Assembly (NCBI RefSeq): GCF_002286785.1
Contig: NZ_MUJY01000179.1
Coordinates: forward strand, 16,807 to 80,806
Origin: Pseudomonas sp. PIC25
GTDB taxonomy: Bacteria; Pseudomonadota; Gammaproteobacteria; Pseudomonadales; Pseudomonadaceae
Length of the DNA: 64,000 bases
Direction: 5' to 3'
The notes below the pieces were generated by a model. It had not been told where the DNA came from. It searched no databases and saw only the letters and a program-made list of their open reading frames with translations. Below, one piece after another: positions 1-8,962 of this stretch. The first letter of the stretch is position 1, and the number at the start of each line of letters is the position of its first letter. Made by a program: the position numbers and the translations under genes.

Positions 1-249
1 CGGCGCAAGGCGGACAGCGTTCTGCAACTCGGCACCCGCGCCTTCAGTCTGTGGGAACAGCACCCCTACCTGCTGCACTTCAAGAACTACCAGCCGATCA
101 CCGGCCACGAAGACTTCATGTACCAGAACGTCACCTTCCTCCCCCTGGTGGGTGCCAAGGGGGAGGTCGAGCATCTGTGCGTGGTGATTTACGACGTCAC
201 CGCCGTGGCGATCCTGAAGAAGCAACTGGCCGCGCGCGGCGGCCAGTGA
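1..249 (+). CDS. C-terminal fragment of a PAS-type sensory protein
   Basis: The reading frame is open from the first base and ends at a TGA at 247-249, so only the last 82 residues are visible. They include VTFLPLVGAKGEVEHLCVV followed by IYDVTAVA, which is the last two strands of a PAS fold as found in small Pseudomonas PAS proteins. No output domain follows, so the protein ends with the PAS fold plus a short basic tail. The upstream part lies outside the window, and its role (ligand or redox sensing) cannot be judged here. Confidence 0.6.
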   Translation, partial: RRKADSVLQLGTRAFSLWEQHPYLLHFKNYQPITGHEDFMYQNVTFLPLVGAKGEVEHLCVVIYDVTAVAILKKQLAARGGQ

Positions 250-267
250 ATGCGGTTCGGGGCCCGC

Positions 268-897
268 TCAGCGAATCTGGGTGAACGCCAGCTTGACCCC
301 AAGGCCGATCAGCACCGCCCCCATCATCCGATCGAACCAGTGTCCCAGGCAGGCGAAGCCGGCGCGTACCCGCTGCTGGCTGAACAGCCAGGCGACCATG
401 CAGAACCACAGCGCCGTCGCGCCGGCCAGGTAGACGCCATAGCCGCCCTGGATCGCCAGCGGCGTGTGCGGATCGATCACCACGGTGAACAGCGAGAGGA
501 AGAACAGCGTGGCTTTGGGATTCAGGCCGTTGGTCACGAAACCGGTGACGAACGCGCCGCGGAACGAACGGACCGCCTCACCCGCTTGCAACTCGGCGGC
601 AGCGGGATCGGCCGGACGGGCGCGCAGGGCCTTGATGCCGATATACAGCAGGTAGGCCGCGGCGACCCACTTCAAGGCGTTGAACAACACGATGGACTGG
701 GAAACGATCAGCCCGATCCCCAGCAGCGAATAGGCGACATGGACGAAGATGCCAGTACCGACACCCAGGGCGGTCCAGACACCGGCGCGGCGGCCATGGG
801 CGACGCTCTCGCGCACGACGATGGCAAAGTCCGGCCCAGGGCTGGCCACCGCAAGAAGATGGATCAAAGCGACGGTGAGAAATTCCGTCCAGTACAT
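268..897 (-). CDS. LysE/RhtB family amino-acid exporter
   Basis: A 209-residue hydrophobic protein, the usual length for LysE/RhtB translocators, with about six membrane segments. The family signature near the N-terminus (AVASPGPDFAIVVRESVAHG, residues 17-36) is intact, and the GLNPKATLFFLSLF segment lies mid-protein. The family exports amino acids or homoserine lactone-like compounds across the inner membrane; the substrate cannot be read from sequence. It is transcribed divergently from hprA, with about 70 bp between the two starts. The start ATG at 897 has AGAGTTC-type sequence upstream, only a weak ribosome site. Confidence 0.9.
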   Translation of the reverse strand: MYWTEFLTVALIHLLAVASPGPDFAIVVRESVAHGRRAGVWTALGVGTGIFVHVAYSLLGIGLIVSQSIVLFNALKWVAAAYLLYIGIKALRARPADPAAAELQAGEAVRSFRGAFVTGFVTNGLNPKATLFFLSLFTVVIDPHTPLAIQGGYGVYLAGATALWFCMVAWLFSQQRVRAGFACLGHWFDRMMGAVLIGLGVKLAFTQIR

Positions 898-968
898 GAA
901 GAACTCTCCAAGAGGGGTCTGTTAGGCTCGCTACCTTAATACTCCTGACCGCGAAAAAGGTACAGCCG

Positions 969-1934
969 ATGCACGACAGCCGCCGCGCCGTTTTCCTCGA
1001 TCACGCCTCCCTCGATCTCGGCGATCTCGACCTCACCCCGCTCCGCGAGGTCTTCGACGAACTGGTGCTGCACCCGGGCAGCACGCCCGACGAAGTCGTC
1101 GAGCGCCTGCAAGGCGCCCAGGCGGCCATCAGCAACAAGGTGCCGCTGAATGCCGAAACCCTGGCCGCCTGCCCGGAACTGAAGCTGATCCTGGTTGCCG
1201 CCACCGGCACCAACAACATCGATCTCGTCGCCGCCAGCGAGCGGGGCATCGTGGTCAGCAACTGCCAGGGCTACGGCACCCCCTCGGTGGCCCAGCACAC
1301 GTTGATGCTGCTTCTCGCCCTGGCGACCCGCCTGCCCGATTACCAGACGGCCGTGCGTGCCGGACGCTGGCAACAGGCCGCGCAGTTCTGCCTGCTCGAC
1401 TTTCCCATCGTCGAATTGGAGGGCAAGACCCTCGGCCTGCTCGGTCACGGCGAACTCGGTGGCGCGGTGGCCCGGCTGGCCGAAGCCTTCGGCATGCACG
1501 TGCTGCTCGGCCAGTTGCCCGGCCGGCCGCCCCGGAAAGACCGTCTGCCGCTGGACGAATTACTGCCCCAAGTCGATGCCCTGACCCTGCACTGCCCACT
1601 GACCGAGCAGACCCGCGGCCTGATCGGCGCCGCCGAACTGGCGCTGATGAAACCCCATGCGTTTCTGATCAATACCGCCCGTGGCGGTCTGGTCGACGAG
1701 CAGGCACTGGCCGATGCCCTGCGCCGTGGCCATCTGGGCGGCGCTGCTACCGACGTGCTGACCCAGGAGCCGCCGAGGGACGGCAACCCCCTGCTCGCCG
1801 GAGATATCCCCCGCCTGATCGTCACCCCGCACAGCGCCTGGGGCAGCCGCGAGGCGCGGCAGCGCATCGTCGGCCAACTGACGGAGAACGCCACGGCCTA
1901 TTTCGCCGGTGCGCCACGGCGCCTGGTCGGCTAA
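969..1934 (+). CDS. hprA: D-isomer 2-hydroxyacid dehydrogenase (glycerate/hydroxypyruvate type)
   Basis: A 321-residue NAD(P)-dependent 2-hydroxyacid dehydrogenase. The Rossmann motif GHGELG (G159, G161, G164) and the catalytic set Arg238 (in [10 protein letters not shown]), Glu267 (TQEPP) and His288 (TPHSAWG) are all present. By family and by synteny with PA4626 it should interconvert D-glycerate and hydroxypyruvate, although this family is hard to separate by substrate. The ATG follows AAAAAGG at a normal distance. rsmC follows 31 bp after the stop, so co-transcription is likely. Confidence 0.9.
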   Translation: MHDSRRAVFLDHASLDLGDLDLTPLREVFDELVLHPGSTPDEVVERLQGAQAAISNKVPLNAETLAACPELKLILVAATGTNNIDLVAASERGIVVSNCQGYGTPSVAQHTLMLLLALATRLPDYQTAVRAGRWQQAAQFCLLDFPIVELEGKTLGLLGHGELGGAVARLAEAFGMHVLLGQLPGRPPRKDRLPLDELLPQVDALTLHCPLTEQTRGLIGAAELALMKPHAFLINTARGGLVDEQALADALRRGHLGGAATDVLTQEPPRDGNPLLAGDIPRLIVTPHSAWGSREARQRIVGQLTENATAYFAGAPRRLVG

Positions 1935-1965
1935 GCTTCGGCGTTTTTTCAGGCCAGGAGAGCCC

Positions 1966-2964
1966 ATGGACCCGCGAAGCGAAGTATTGCTGCGCCAGCC
2001 GGAGTATTTCGGTGGCGACCTGCTGCTGGCCGGCCTGCCGGCCGACGACCTGCTCGGCCACCTGCCCGCCGCCCATGGCTGGAGCTGGCACGCCGGGGAA
2101 CAGACGGCGCTGACCGCACGTTTCGCCGGACGCAGTCACTTCGGCGTGACGCCACCAGAAGGCGCGTTCGAACGCGCCGTGCTGTTCCTGCCGAAGTCTC
2201 GCGAACTGGCCGACTATCTGCTGGACAGCCTGGCCGCGCGCCTCGCCGGCCGCGAGCTGTTCCTGGTCGGAGAAAAGCGCGGCGGCATCGAGCGGGCGGC
2301 CAAGCGGCTGGCGGACTATGGCATCCCTTGCAAACTCGACAGCGCGCGGCATTGCCAGCTCTGGCAAGTCACCGTCGAGCGAGCACCGGACACGCCCGAC
2401 CTGCATGGCCTCGCCCAACGCTACGAGCTGTCCCTGGCCGATGGCCCACTGAGCGTGATCAGCCTGCCCGGCGTGTTCAGCCATGGCCGCCTGGATCGCG
2501 GTACCGCGCTGCTGCTCGAACACCTGGATGGCTTGCCGAGCGGCCCGCTGCTGGATTTCGGCTGTGGCGCCGGCGTGCTGGGCGCGGTGCTGAAACGGCG
2601 TTATCCACAGAACCTCGTGACCCTGCTGGACGTGGATGCCTTCGCCGTCGCCAGCAGCCGCCTGACCCTCGCAGCCAATGGCCTGGATGCCGAAGTGATC
2701 GCTGGCGACGGTATCGATGCCGCACCGTCGGGCCTGGCCGCGATCCTCAGCAATCCGCCGTTCCACCAGGGCGTGCACACCGACTACCAGGCCACCGAAC
2801 ACCTGCTGCGCCAGGCGGTCCGGCATCTTACCCCCGGTGGCGAGCTGCGCCTGGTGGCCAACAGCTTCCTCAAGTATCCGCCGCTGATCGAGCAGCACCT
2901 GGGTCCCTGCCGGACCCTGGCCGAAGGCGGCGGCTTCCGTATCTACCTGGCCCTACGGCGCTGA
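1966..2964 (+). CDS. rsmC: 16S rRNA (guanine1207-N2)-methyltransferase
   Basis: A 332-residue methyltransferase with the RsmC/RsmG-like two-domain layout: an N-terminal pseudo-methyltransferase half and a C-terminal SAM-binding half. The SAM loop reads [15 protein letters not shown], and the catalytic motif SNPPFHQG (NPPF type, for exocyclic amines of guanine) is intact. The start is placed at the ATG with AGGAG ten bases upstream; an in-frame GTG further up lies inside the previous gene's end and adds 19 unlikely residues. It methylates G1207 of 16S rRNA in the 30S subunit. Synteny matches PA4627. Confidence 0.93.
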   Translation: MDPRSEVLLRQPEYFGGDLLLAGLPADDLLGHLPAAHGWSWHAGEQTALTARFAGRSHFGVTPPEGAFERAVLFLPKSRELADYLLDSLAARLAGRELFLVGEKRGGIERAAKRLADYGIPCKLDSARHCQLWQVTVERAPDTPDLHGLAQRYELSLADGPLSVISLPGVFSHGRLDRGTALLLEHLDGLPSGPLLDFGCGAGVLGAVLKRRYPQNLVTLLDVDAFAVASSRLTLAANGLDAEVIAGDGIDAAPSGLAAILSNPPFHQGVHTDYQATEHLLRQAVRHLTPGGELRLVANSFLKYPPLIEQHLGPCRTLAEGGGFRIYLALRR

Positions 2965-3022
2965 ACCCGACTGTCCGGACAATTTTGGCTTGCCCGTCGG
3001 GCAGCGCTTCGGCACAATGCGC

Positions 3023-3240
3023 CCCGTCCTAGGGGAGTAGTCTCCCGCGGGTGCATCGACCGTGAATGCCCCCGCCCGGCAGCCGTCAACACACTTGGTC
3101 CACAGACCATGGCGGCTGCGACCCAAGGTCCGCGCAGTCGGGCCGGCGGTTTGACAAGACCTATGACACGTTCACCTGACCCGGGGCGGGCAGGTAGTAC
3201 GTGTCATAGAGAAAAGTCGACCCGCCCCTTAGGAAGCCTG
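3023..3240 (+). promoter_or_regulatory. yybP-ykoY (Mn2+) riboswitch leader
   Basis: The leader of the UPF0016 gene carries the conserved yybP-ykoY blocks in order: GGGGAGTAG at 3032-3040, CGTCAACACACTTGG in the middle, and the 3' AAGACC block at 3156-3161. This aptamer class binds Mn2+ and commonly precedes UPF0016 or MntP exporters. Downstream lie two helices that cannot both form: 3162-3171 pairs perfectly with 3200-3209, and 3183-3190 pairs with 3221-3228. The second ends three bases before the AGGA ribosome site at 3231, so control of translation initiation is plausible. The switching direction is inferred. Confidence 0.88.
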
Positions 3241-3822
3241 ATGGAAGCCCTGTTCGTCCCCACCCTGATCGTTGCCCTGGCCGAAATCGGCGACAAGACG
3301 CAACTGCTCGCCCTGCTGCTCGCCGCGCGCTTCCGCCGTCCCTGGCCCATCATCTGGGGAATCGTCGTCGCCACCCTGGCCAATCATTTCGCCGCCGGCG
3401 CGGTGGGCGCCTGGGTCGCGAGCTTCTTCTCCGCCGCCATACTCAGCGCGATTCTCGCCGGCTGCTTCGCCGCGGTGGCGATCTGGACCCTGATCCCGGA
3501 CAAGCTGGACGACGACGAGGACTCCAGTCTGAAGCGCTACGGCCCCTTCCTCACCACCTTGATCGCCTTCTTCCTCGCCGAGATGGGCGACAAGACCCAG
3601 GTCGCCACGGTAATGCTGGCCGCCCAATACCCGCATTTCATCCTGGTGGTCCTCGGCACCACGCTGGGTATGCTGATCGCCAACGTGCCGGTGGTACTGG
3701 CCGGCAACTTCGCCGCCGAGCGCCTGCCGCTGACGCTGATCCGTCGCCTGGCCGCCGCAGCCTTCGCCGCCCTGGCCCTTTATGCGGGCTATCAAGCGCT
3801 TTCGCTGGGTGGGCTGATCTGA
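3241..3822 (+). CDS. UPF0016/GDT1 family Mn2+ exporter
   Basis: A 193-residue membrane protein made of two homologous halves, each with the family signature: E15-IGDKTQ and E114-MGDKTQ. About six transmembrane helices surround a charged loop (DKLDDDEDSSLKR) between the halves. The bacterial members (MneA/MntX) export Mn2+ from the cytoplasm, and the upstream Mn2+ riboswitch supports the same role here. The start chosen is the ATG after AGGAAGCCTG; longer frames would run back through the riboswitch. Confidence 0.92.
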   Translation: MEALFVPTLIVALAEIGDKTQLLALLLAARFRRPWPIIWGIVVATLANHFAAGAVGAWVASFFSAAILSAILAGCFAAVAIWTLIPDKLDDDEDSSLKRYGPFLTTLIAFFLAEMGDKTQVATVMLAAQYPHFILVVLGTTLGMLIANVPVVLAGNFAAERLPLTLIRRLAAAAFAALALYAGYQALSLGGLI

Positions 3823-3868
3823 CAGACATACTGGCATTTCGGCCAATGTCGCGTCCCGGCCGGCTGCT

Positions 3869-3894
3869 AAAGTGCGCAAGACGTTGCGCACTTT
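3869..3894 (+). repeat. Perfect 11-bp inverted repeat upstream of a SnoaL-like gene
   Basis: AAAGTGCGCAA, a GACG loop and TTGCGCACTTT form an 11-bp perfect stem. No run of T follows at the usual place, so it is either a weak terminator for the exporter gene or an operator or stem-loop in the leader of the next gene, which starts 26 bp downstream. Confidence 0.6.
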
Positions 3895-3919
3895 GCGCGC
3901 CAGAAAGGAGTAGTAGGCG

Positions 3920-4363
3920 ATGTCACTGGAAGACAGGAAGAAGCTCGTCCTTCACCATATCGATCTGTCCTGGAACAAGGGCCGCCTGGCCCTGGCCGAG
4001 CAATTGCACAGCAAGGACTTTCTCTACAAAAGCGCCTTCATCGGCAACCCGCTGGGCAGCAATGACTACGCCAAGATGGTCCAGGACATCCGCAGCGCCA
4101 TGCCGGATCTGGAAGTCGTGGTCGAGGAATGCATCGCCGAGGGCTACAAGGTGGTCACCTGGAGCACCCTGATCGGCACCATCGAGAAGCCCGCCCTGGG
4201 CTACCCGCCGAGCGACAAGGTGCTGAGCATTTCCGCCATGGCGTTCTGGACGCTGACCCCGGCCAACGAAATCCAGGAAATCTGCACCATGTTCGACATG
4301 GAGAGCTTCCGCGCGCAGCTTGGCCTGGAGAACAGGCGGTTCGCCGAGATCGCCCTACCCTAA
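3920..4363 (+). CDS. SnoaL-like / NTF2-like ester-cyclase family protein
   Basis: A 147-residue cytosolic protein with a SnoaL-like cone fold pattern: the helix MSLEDRKKLVLHHIDLSWNK, then MVQDIRSAMPDLEVVVEECI, the central strand pair around VVTWSTLIGT, and FWTLTPANEIQEICTMFDM at the end. Such proteins include polyketide cyclases and many small uncharacterised enzymes; no catalytic role can be fixed. AAAGGAG precedes the ATG. It is a single gene between a stem-loop and a terminal-repeat element. Confidence 0.8.
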   Translation: MSLEDRKKLVLHHIDLSWNKGRLALAEQLHSKDFLYKSAFIGNPLGSNDYAKMVQDIRSAMPDLEVVVEECIAEGYKVVTWSTLIGTIEKPALGYPPSDKVLSISAMAFWTLTPANEIQEICTMFDMESFRAQLGLENRRFAEIALP

Positions 4364-4368
4364 CAGAA

Positions 4369-4480
4369 CCTGTTTACGATCTCGCGGGCCAGAGCCATGC
4401 AAGGCCTCGGCGGCCCCCCGAAAACAGGCCGGGCCGGTTTTCAACGCAGCAGGGCCGACGCGCAGCAGATCGTAAACAGG
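4369..4480. repeat. 112-bp element with 14-bp terminal inverted repeats
   Basis: CCTGTTTACGATCT at 4369-4382 is matched exactly by its reverse complement at 4467-4480. The interior holds a further hairpin (GAAAAC ... GTTTTC around a GGCC-rich core, about 4419-4441). The element fills nearly all the space between two convergent genes. It has the look of a small non-autonomous mobile repeat or a long bidirectional terminator; it has no coding capacity. Confidence 0.6.
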
Positions 4481-4483
4481 CCC

Positions 4484-5467
4484 TCAGAGGTAGCCGTTCT
4501 CGCGAAACCAACCGATCGCCCGGTCGAGGGTCACGTCGAGCGGGATGCGTGCTTCGAAACCAAGCTCCTCGCGAGCCTTGCTGCCGTCGAGGAACTGCCC
4601 GCCGGCCATGACCGCGATGGCGGTGTCGTTCAACTGCGGCTCGCGCCCGGTCAGCCGGTAGCGCAGCCGCCCCAGCGCGGCGATGCCTTTGGCCAAGGCC
4701 AGGGGCATCGGTTTCGGCGCCGGCACGCCCAGCTTCGCCGCGATCCGCGCGGTCAACTCACCCACCTCGATGTTTTGCCCGGTGAGCAGGTAGCGCTCGC
4801 CAACCCGTCCCTTTTCCAGCGCCAGCAGCAGGCCACGACCGGCATCGGCGGCATCGATCAGGTTGCGCCGGCCCGGTACGTAGTAGCGCATGGTGCCGTC
4901 ACCGATGGCGGTGATGAGGCGACCGGTGCTCGGGCCGATATCGAACGCGCCGAGGGTCATGCCGGGAATGCCGATCACCACCGGCAGACCGTTGCGCGCC
5001 TGTTCACGGGCCTGCTCGTCGAGCGCCCACTTGCACAGGAGGTAAGGGTTGCACCAGCGCGGCATGCCTTCGTAGAACAACCCCTCATGTCCGGGTAGTC
5101 CTTCGGGATGACGCGGCAAGGCGATGGAGGCACCGACATAAAGGATGCGCGGCACCTGCGCACTGAGGCAGGCGGCGTAGAAATGGTTGGTCTGGTCGAG
5201 CGCGCTCGCCACCTCCTCCTGCCAGCGGCGCGGCCTGCGCGGGTACTGGCCGGCACAGAAGATCGCCCCGTCGAGCCCTTCCAGGGCCCGGCTCAGGGCC
5301 GGGTGATCGAGCAGTTCGGCAGCCCGGCATTCCGGCTCGAGGTATTCGAGGCGCTCGATGCGCGAGGCGGAACGATGCACCACCACCAGCTCGTGACCGG
5401 CGTCGCGCACCGCACGCGACACATGGTGGCCGAGCAGGCCGGTGGCTCCGATAACGGCGATTTTCAC
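4484..5467 (-). CDS. NAD-dependent epimerase/dehydratase (extended SDR)
   Basis: A 327-residue protein starting KIAVIGATGLLGHHV, a glycine-rich GxxGxxG dinucleotide site at the very N-terminus as in extended SDRs. Later segments such as YVGASIALP and YLLCKWALDEQAREQ stand where the catalytic Ser/Thr and Tyr-x-x-x-Lys occur, though the canonical YxxxK is altered to YLLCK. The start is taken as GTG at 5467 because AAGGAG lies five to ten bases upstream; a longer frame would add 28 residues without a ribosome site. The substrate is unknown. Confidence 0.83.
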   Translation of the reverse strand: MKIAVIGATGLLGHHVSRAVRDAGHELVVVHRSASRIERLEYLEPECRAAELLDHPALSRALEGLDGAIFCAGQYPRRPRRWQEEVASALDQTNHFYAACLSAQVPRILYVGASIALPRHPEGLPGHEGLFYEGMPRWCNPYLLCKWALDEQAREQARNGLPVVIGIPGMTLGAFDIGPSTGRLITAIGDGTMRYYVPGRRNLIDAADAGRGLLLALEKGRVGERYLLTGQNIEVGELTARIAAKLGVPAPKPMPLALAKGIAALGRLRYRLTGREPQLNDTAIAVMAGGQFLDGSKAREELGFEARIPLDVTLDRAIGWFRENGYL

Positions 5468-5575
5468 AGGAGCTCCTTGCGCCAGATGAAAAGGCCGCGT
5501 CGAGGGTTCGACGGGGCAGTCAAGCAGCCCGGTGGCCGCTGTCCATTCCACAGCGGCACCCGGGGGGTCGCACGA

Positions 5576-6394
5576 TCAGCGGCCCTTGGCTTGCTCGTAG
5601 AGCGGCATCACCTTGGGAATCGCGGCCTGCAGGGAGGCGATCCGCGAACTGGACGACGGGTGGGTGCTCATGAACTCCGGTGGCGCGCCATTGCTGGCCT
5701 TGGCCATCTTCTGCCAGAGGCTGATCGCGGCGTTCGGGTTGTAGCCGGCGCGGGCGGCCAGCTCGAGGCCGATCAGGTCCGCCTCGTTCTCGTTGCCGCG
5801 GCTGTTCGGCAGGGTCAGGCTGTATTGCACCACGGTGTCGGCCAGCGCCAGGCTGTCCTGGCCGAGGCCGAGCAGCGCACCAGCGCCCTGCTTGGCCATC
5901 TCGATGCCGTAGGCCTTGGACATCGCCTCGCGGCTGTGCTCGCGCAGGGCGTGGGCGATCTCGTGGCCCATGACCGCGGCGATCTCGTCGTCGGTCAGTT
6001 GCAGTTTCTCGATCAGGCCGCTGTAGAAGATGATCTTGCCGCCGGGGCCGCAACTGGCGTTCAGCTCGGGGCTCTTGATCAGCGCGACCTGCCACTGCCA
6101 TTGCGCGGCATCCGGGCGGAACAGCGGCGCCTTGGCGATCAGCCGCTGGGCGATGCCGTTCAGGCGCTTCGCATTGGCGCTGCTCTGGTCCAGCACGCCC
6201 TTGCTCGACGCTTCGCTCAGCGTCTGCTGGTAGGACTGCGCGTACATCTGATTGACCTCTTGGGTCGACAGCATGCTGAACATGTATTGCTTGCGCTCGA
6301 CACCCACCGCGGTGCCGCTGGTGGTGTTCACGGCTTGGCATCCTGCCAGCAGCAAGGCCGTCGTCAGGCCGGCGATACGAAACAAATTGGCCAT
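5576..6394 (-). CDS. M48 family metalloprotease, lipoprotein
   Basis: A 272-residue protein with a lipoprotein signal (LLLAGC lipobox, Cys at about residue 19), so it should be anchored in the outer or inner membrane facing the periplasm. The zinc site HEIAH (MGHEIAHALREHSREA) and the downstream glutamate in NENEADLIGLELAARAGYNP are intact, as in LoiP/YggG-type M48B peptidases that act in envelope quality control. The start has GGAG eight bases upstream. It is transcribed away from the chemoreceptor gene. Confidence 0.92.
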   Translation of the reverse strand: MANLFRIAGLTTALLLAGCQAVNTTSGTAVGVERKQYMFSMLSTQEVNQMYAQSYQQTLSEASSKGVLDQSSANAKRLNGIAQRLIAKAPLFRPDAAQWQWQVALIKSPELNASCGPGGKIIFYSGLIEKLQLTDDEIAAVMGHEIAHALREHSREAMSKAYGIEMAKQGAGALLGLGQDSLALADTVVQYSLTLPNSRGNENEADLIGLELAARAGYNPNAAISLWQKMAKASNGAPPEFMSTHPSSSSRIASLQAAIPKVMPLYEQAKGR

Positions 6395-6639
6395 TTCGGT
6401 TCTCCATTAAATGAGGCCCGTATGCTAGGCCGAGCCCTGTCGGCGGGCAATAACGCGCCTTGTGGAATACCGGGCCGACCGCGTTATTGAGACAAGCGTC
6501 GTCCTCTTCCCATTGCGCTTTTCCGTCGAGGAAGAGGCAAAGGCGACAGTCCGCCCGGGCAGCAAATGTGAAACGGTTCTAAGTTTTCCCATAGCCTGCC
6601 GATACCCAAGGGTGGGCGACCTCTTTGCCTGGAGCTTCT

Positions 6640-8778
6640 ATGAAATTCAAGTCGATCCAGTTTTCCATCGCGGCGCTGGCTGGTGTCAGCGTCCTCGCTG
6701 TCGTGGCCGCGCTGGTGCTGTATTCGCTGCTGTCCGGCGCGCGGACCCAGGCGCTGGTGGAGGAGCGGACCCGCGACCTGCTGGAGAAGTTGATCAATGA
6801 GCGACTGGTCACCCTGACCCAGGCACAGGCCAGCCAGATTCAGCGCGAGCTGGAAATGCCGCTGCTGGTCACCGCCGGACTGGCACGGGTCAATGCCATG
6901 CTCGGCAAGCGCGACACCGCCGGCAACCCACTGCTGAGCATGAGCCGGGAAGAGCTGTCCAACCTGGTCAGGGAGACCACCGCGGGCAATCCCAAGCTGC
7001 TCGGCAGTTACATCGGCTGGGAACCCAACGCCTTCGACAACGACGACGCCAGCCATGCCGGAATCAAGGAAAACGGCTACGACGGCAGCGGCCGTTTCCT
7101 GCCCTGGTGGTTCCGCAACGCCGACGGCAGCCTGGGGGTGGACGCCATCGGCTACATGGAAAGCCAGACCCTGCTGCCCACCGGCGTGCGCGAAGGCGAG
7201 TACTACCTGTGCCCGAAGGAACGCAAGAAGTCCTGCGTGATCGACCCGGCGCCTTACGACGTCGGCGGCAAGATGGTCATGCTGGCCTCCTTCACCACGC
7301 CGATCCTGGTCGATGGCGAATTCCGCGGCATCGCCGGTGCCGACCTCGCACTCGACTTCATCCAGGACCTGCTGAACCAGGCGGATCGCCAGCTCTATAA
7401 CGGAGCCGGCGAGATGGCGCTGATCGCCTCCAACGACCGCCTGGTTGCCTACACCCGCGACGCCAAACTGCTCGGCGAACCGGTCTCCAAGGTGCTCGAC
7501 GCCAACGAACTGGGCAACCTGAAGCACCTGAGCCCCGGCCAGCCGCTCTACGATATCGACGAGGACCACGGCCACATCGAGCTGTTCCTGCCCTTCGAGA
7601 TCGCCGACACCGGCGCCCGCTGGACGCTCATGTTGCAACTGCCGATTGAAGCGGTGATGAGCGAGCTGAACCAATTGCAGGGCGAGCTGAGTGCCCAGCA
7701 CGACGCCAATGTCCTGGGCATGGCCCTGGTCGGCCTGCTGATCGCCGTGATCGGCCTCCTGGCGATCTGGTTCGTCGGCTACGGAATCGCCCGGCCACTG
7801 CGGCAGATGGTGGTCATGCTGGACGACATCGCCCAGGGCGAAGGCGACCTGACCCGCCGCCTGGAAGTCGATCGCGCCGACGAACTCGGGCAGATCGCCA
7901 AGGGCTTCAACACCTTCCTCGCCAAGCTGCAGACGATGATCGGTCAGGTCGTCACCTCGGTGCAGAAAGTCAGCGATTCCTCGGAGTACACCGCCGACAT
8001 CGCCATCCGCACCAACCAGGGTGTGCAGAAGCAGTTGGCCGAAATCGAGCTGGTCGCCACCGCCGTGCATGAAATGACCGCCACTGCCCAGGATGTGGCG
8101 CGCAACGCCACTCACGCGGCGGAAGCGGCCAACCATGCCGACCAGGCGGCCAACGAGGGCAAACGCATCGTGCAGAGCACCTCCGAGGCGATCACCGCCC
8201 TGGCCAACGAGATCGGCCGCGCCGTCGGTGTGGTGCAGAGCCTGGCCAAGGACAGCGAGAACATCAACGCCATCCTGGTGACCATCCGCAGCATCGCCGA
8301 GCAGACCAACCTGCTCGCCCTCAACGCCGCCATCGAGGCGGCACGGGCCGGCGAGCAGGGACGCGGCTTCGCCGTGGTCGCCGACGAGGTGCGCAACCTG
8401 GCGCAGAAGACCCAGCAGGCCACCGAAGAAATCCAGACCATGATCCAGCAGTTGCAGAACGGCACCCGCGACGTGGTCAGCGTGATGGAAAACAGCCAAG
8501 CGCGCACCGACGACAGCGTGCAGCAGGCCGCCGAGGCAGCGCAGGCACTGGCGTCGATCACTGAAGCGGTTTCGGTGATCAACGACATGAACACCCAGAT
8601 CGCCAGCGCAGCCGAGGAGCAAAGCGCAGTCGCCGAGGACATCAACCGCAACGTCACCACCATCGGCCAGGTGGCCCAGGAAGTCGCCGGCGGCGCCGAC
8701 GAATCCAGCCAGGCCAGCGCCGAACTGACCAAACTGGCCGAGCAACAGCGCCGGTTGATCAATCAGTTCAGGGTATGA
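6640..8778 (+). CDS. Methyl-accepting chemotaxis protein with dCache sensor
   Basis: A 712-residue chemoreceptor. A membrane segment near residues 8-30 is followed by a roughly 330-residue periplasmic region of dCache type ([23 protein letters not shown] and [11 protein letters not shown] segments). The second membrane segment is [20 protein letters not shown], then HAMP ([20 protein letters not shown]). The cytoplasmic hairpin carries the invariant tip [20 protein letters not shown]. There is no C-terminal CheR-docking pentapeptide. GGAG precedes the ATG. The ligand is not predictable by eye. Confidence 0.95.
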   Translation: MKFKSIQFSIAALAGVSVLAVVAALVLYSLLSGARTQALVEERTRDLLEKLINERLVTLTQAQASQIQRELEMPLLVTAGLARVNAMLGKRDTAGNPLLSMSREELSNLVRETTAGNPKLLGSYIGWEPNAFDNDDASHAGIKENGYDGSGRFLPWWFRNADGSLGVDAIGYMESQTLLPTGVREGEYYLCPKERKKSCVIDPAPYDVGGKMVMLASFTTPILVDGEFRGIAGADLALDFIQDLLNQADRQLYNGAGEMALIASNDRLVAYTRDAKLLGEPVSKVLDANELGNLKHLSPGQPLYDIDEDHGHIELFLPFEIADTGARWTLMLQLPIEAVMSELNQLQGELSAQHDANVLGMALVGLLIAVIGLLAIWFVGYGIARPLRQMVVMLDDIAQGEGDLTRRLEVDRADELGQIAKGFNTFLAKLQTMIGQVVTSVQKVSDSSEYTADIAIRTNQGVQKQLAEIELVATAVHEMTATAQDVARNATHAAEAANHADQAANEGKRIVQSTSEAITALANEIGRAVGVVQSLAKDSENINAILVTIRSIAEQTNLLALNAAIEAARAGEQGRGFAVVADEVRNLAQKTQQATEEIQTMIQQLQNGTRDVVSVMENSQARTDDSVQQAAEAAQALASITEAVSVINDMNTQIASAAEEQSAVAEDINRNVTTIGQVAQEVAGGADESSQASAELTKLAEQQRRLINQFRV

Positions 8779-8845
8779 GGGGTGAGGGGCGATTCGTGAG
8801 TAGAGCTCACTCCGAATCTCCGCGCGGGAGCGAAACCCGTTCATC

Positions 8846-8950
8846 GTAGGAACCAGCTCTGCTGGCGAAACTTTTTATGTGCCTCCATTCGCGAGCAGAG
8901 CTCGCTCCTACACAGGCAATGCTGACTTGTAGGGGCGAATTCATTCGCCC
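8846..8950. repeat. REP-like intergenic repeats (inverted pair plus palindrome)
   Basis: A GTAGGA...CAGCTCTGCTGGCGAA unit at about 8846-8870 faces its near reverse complement at about 8888-8910, forming a BIME-like pair. A perfect palindrome GGGCGAAT-TC-ATTCGCCC follows at 8933-8950. Sister copies of the same units occur near 63701-63875, and a single unit near 41140, showing a dispersed family typical of Pseudomonas chromosomes. Confidence 0.8.
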
Positions 8951-8962
8951 AACACCCCCGCC

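Noticed and set aside
6484..8844. A 786-codon open frame on the minus strand across the chemoreceptor gene
   Set aside because: It is the antisense shadow of a clear chemoreceptor: no ribosome site and a repetitive Gly/Asp/His composition typical of reverse frames in GC-rich DNA.
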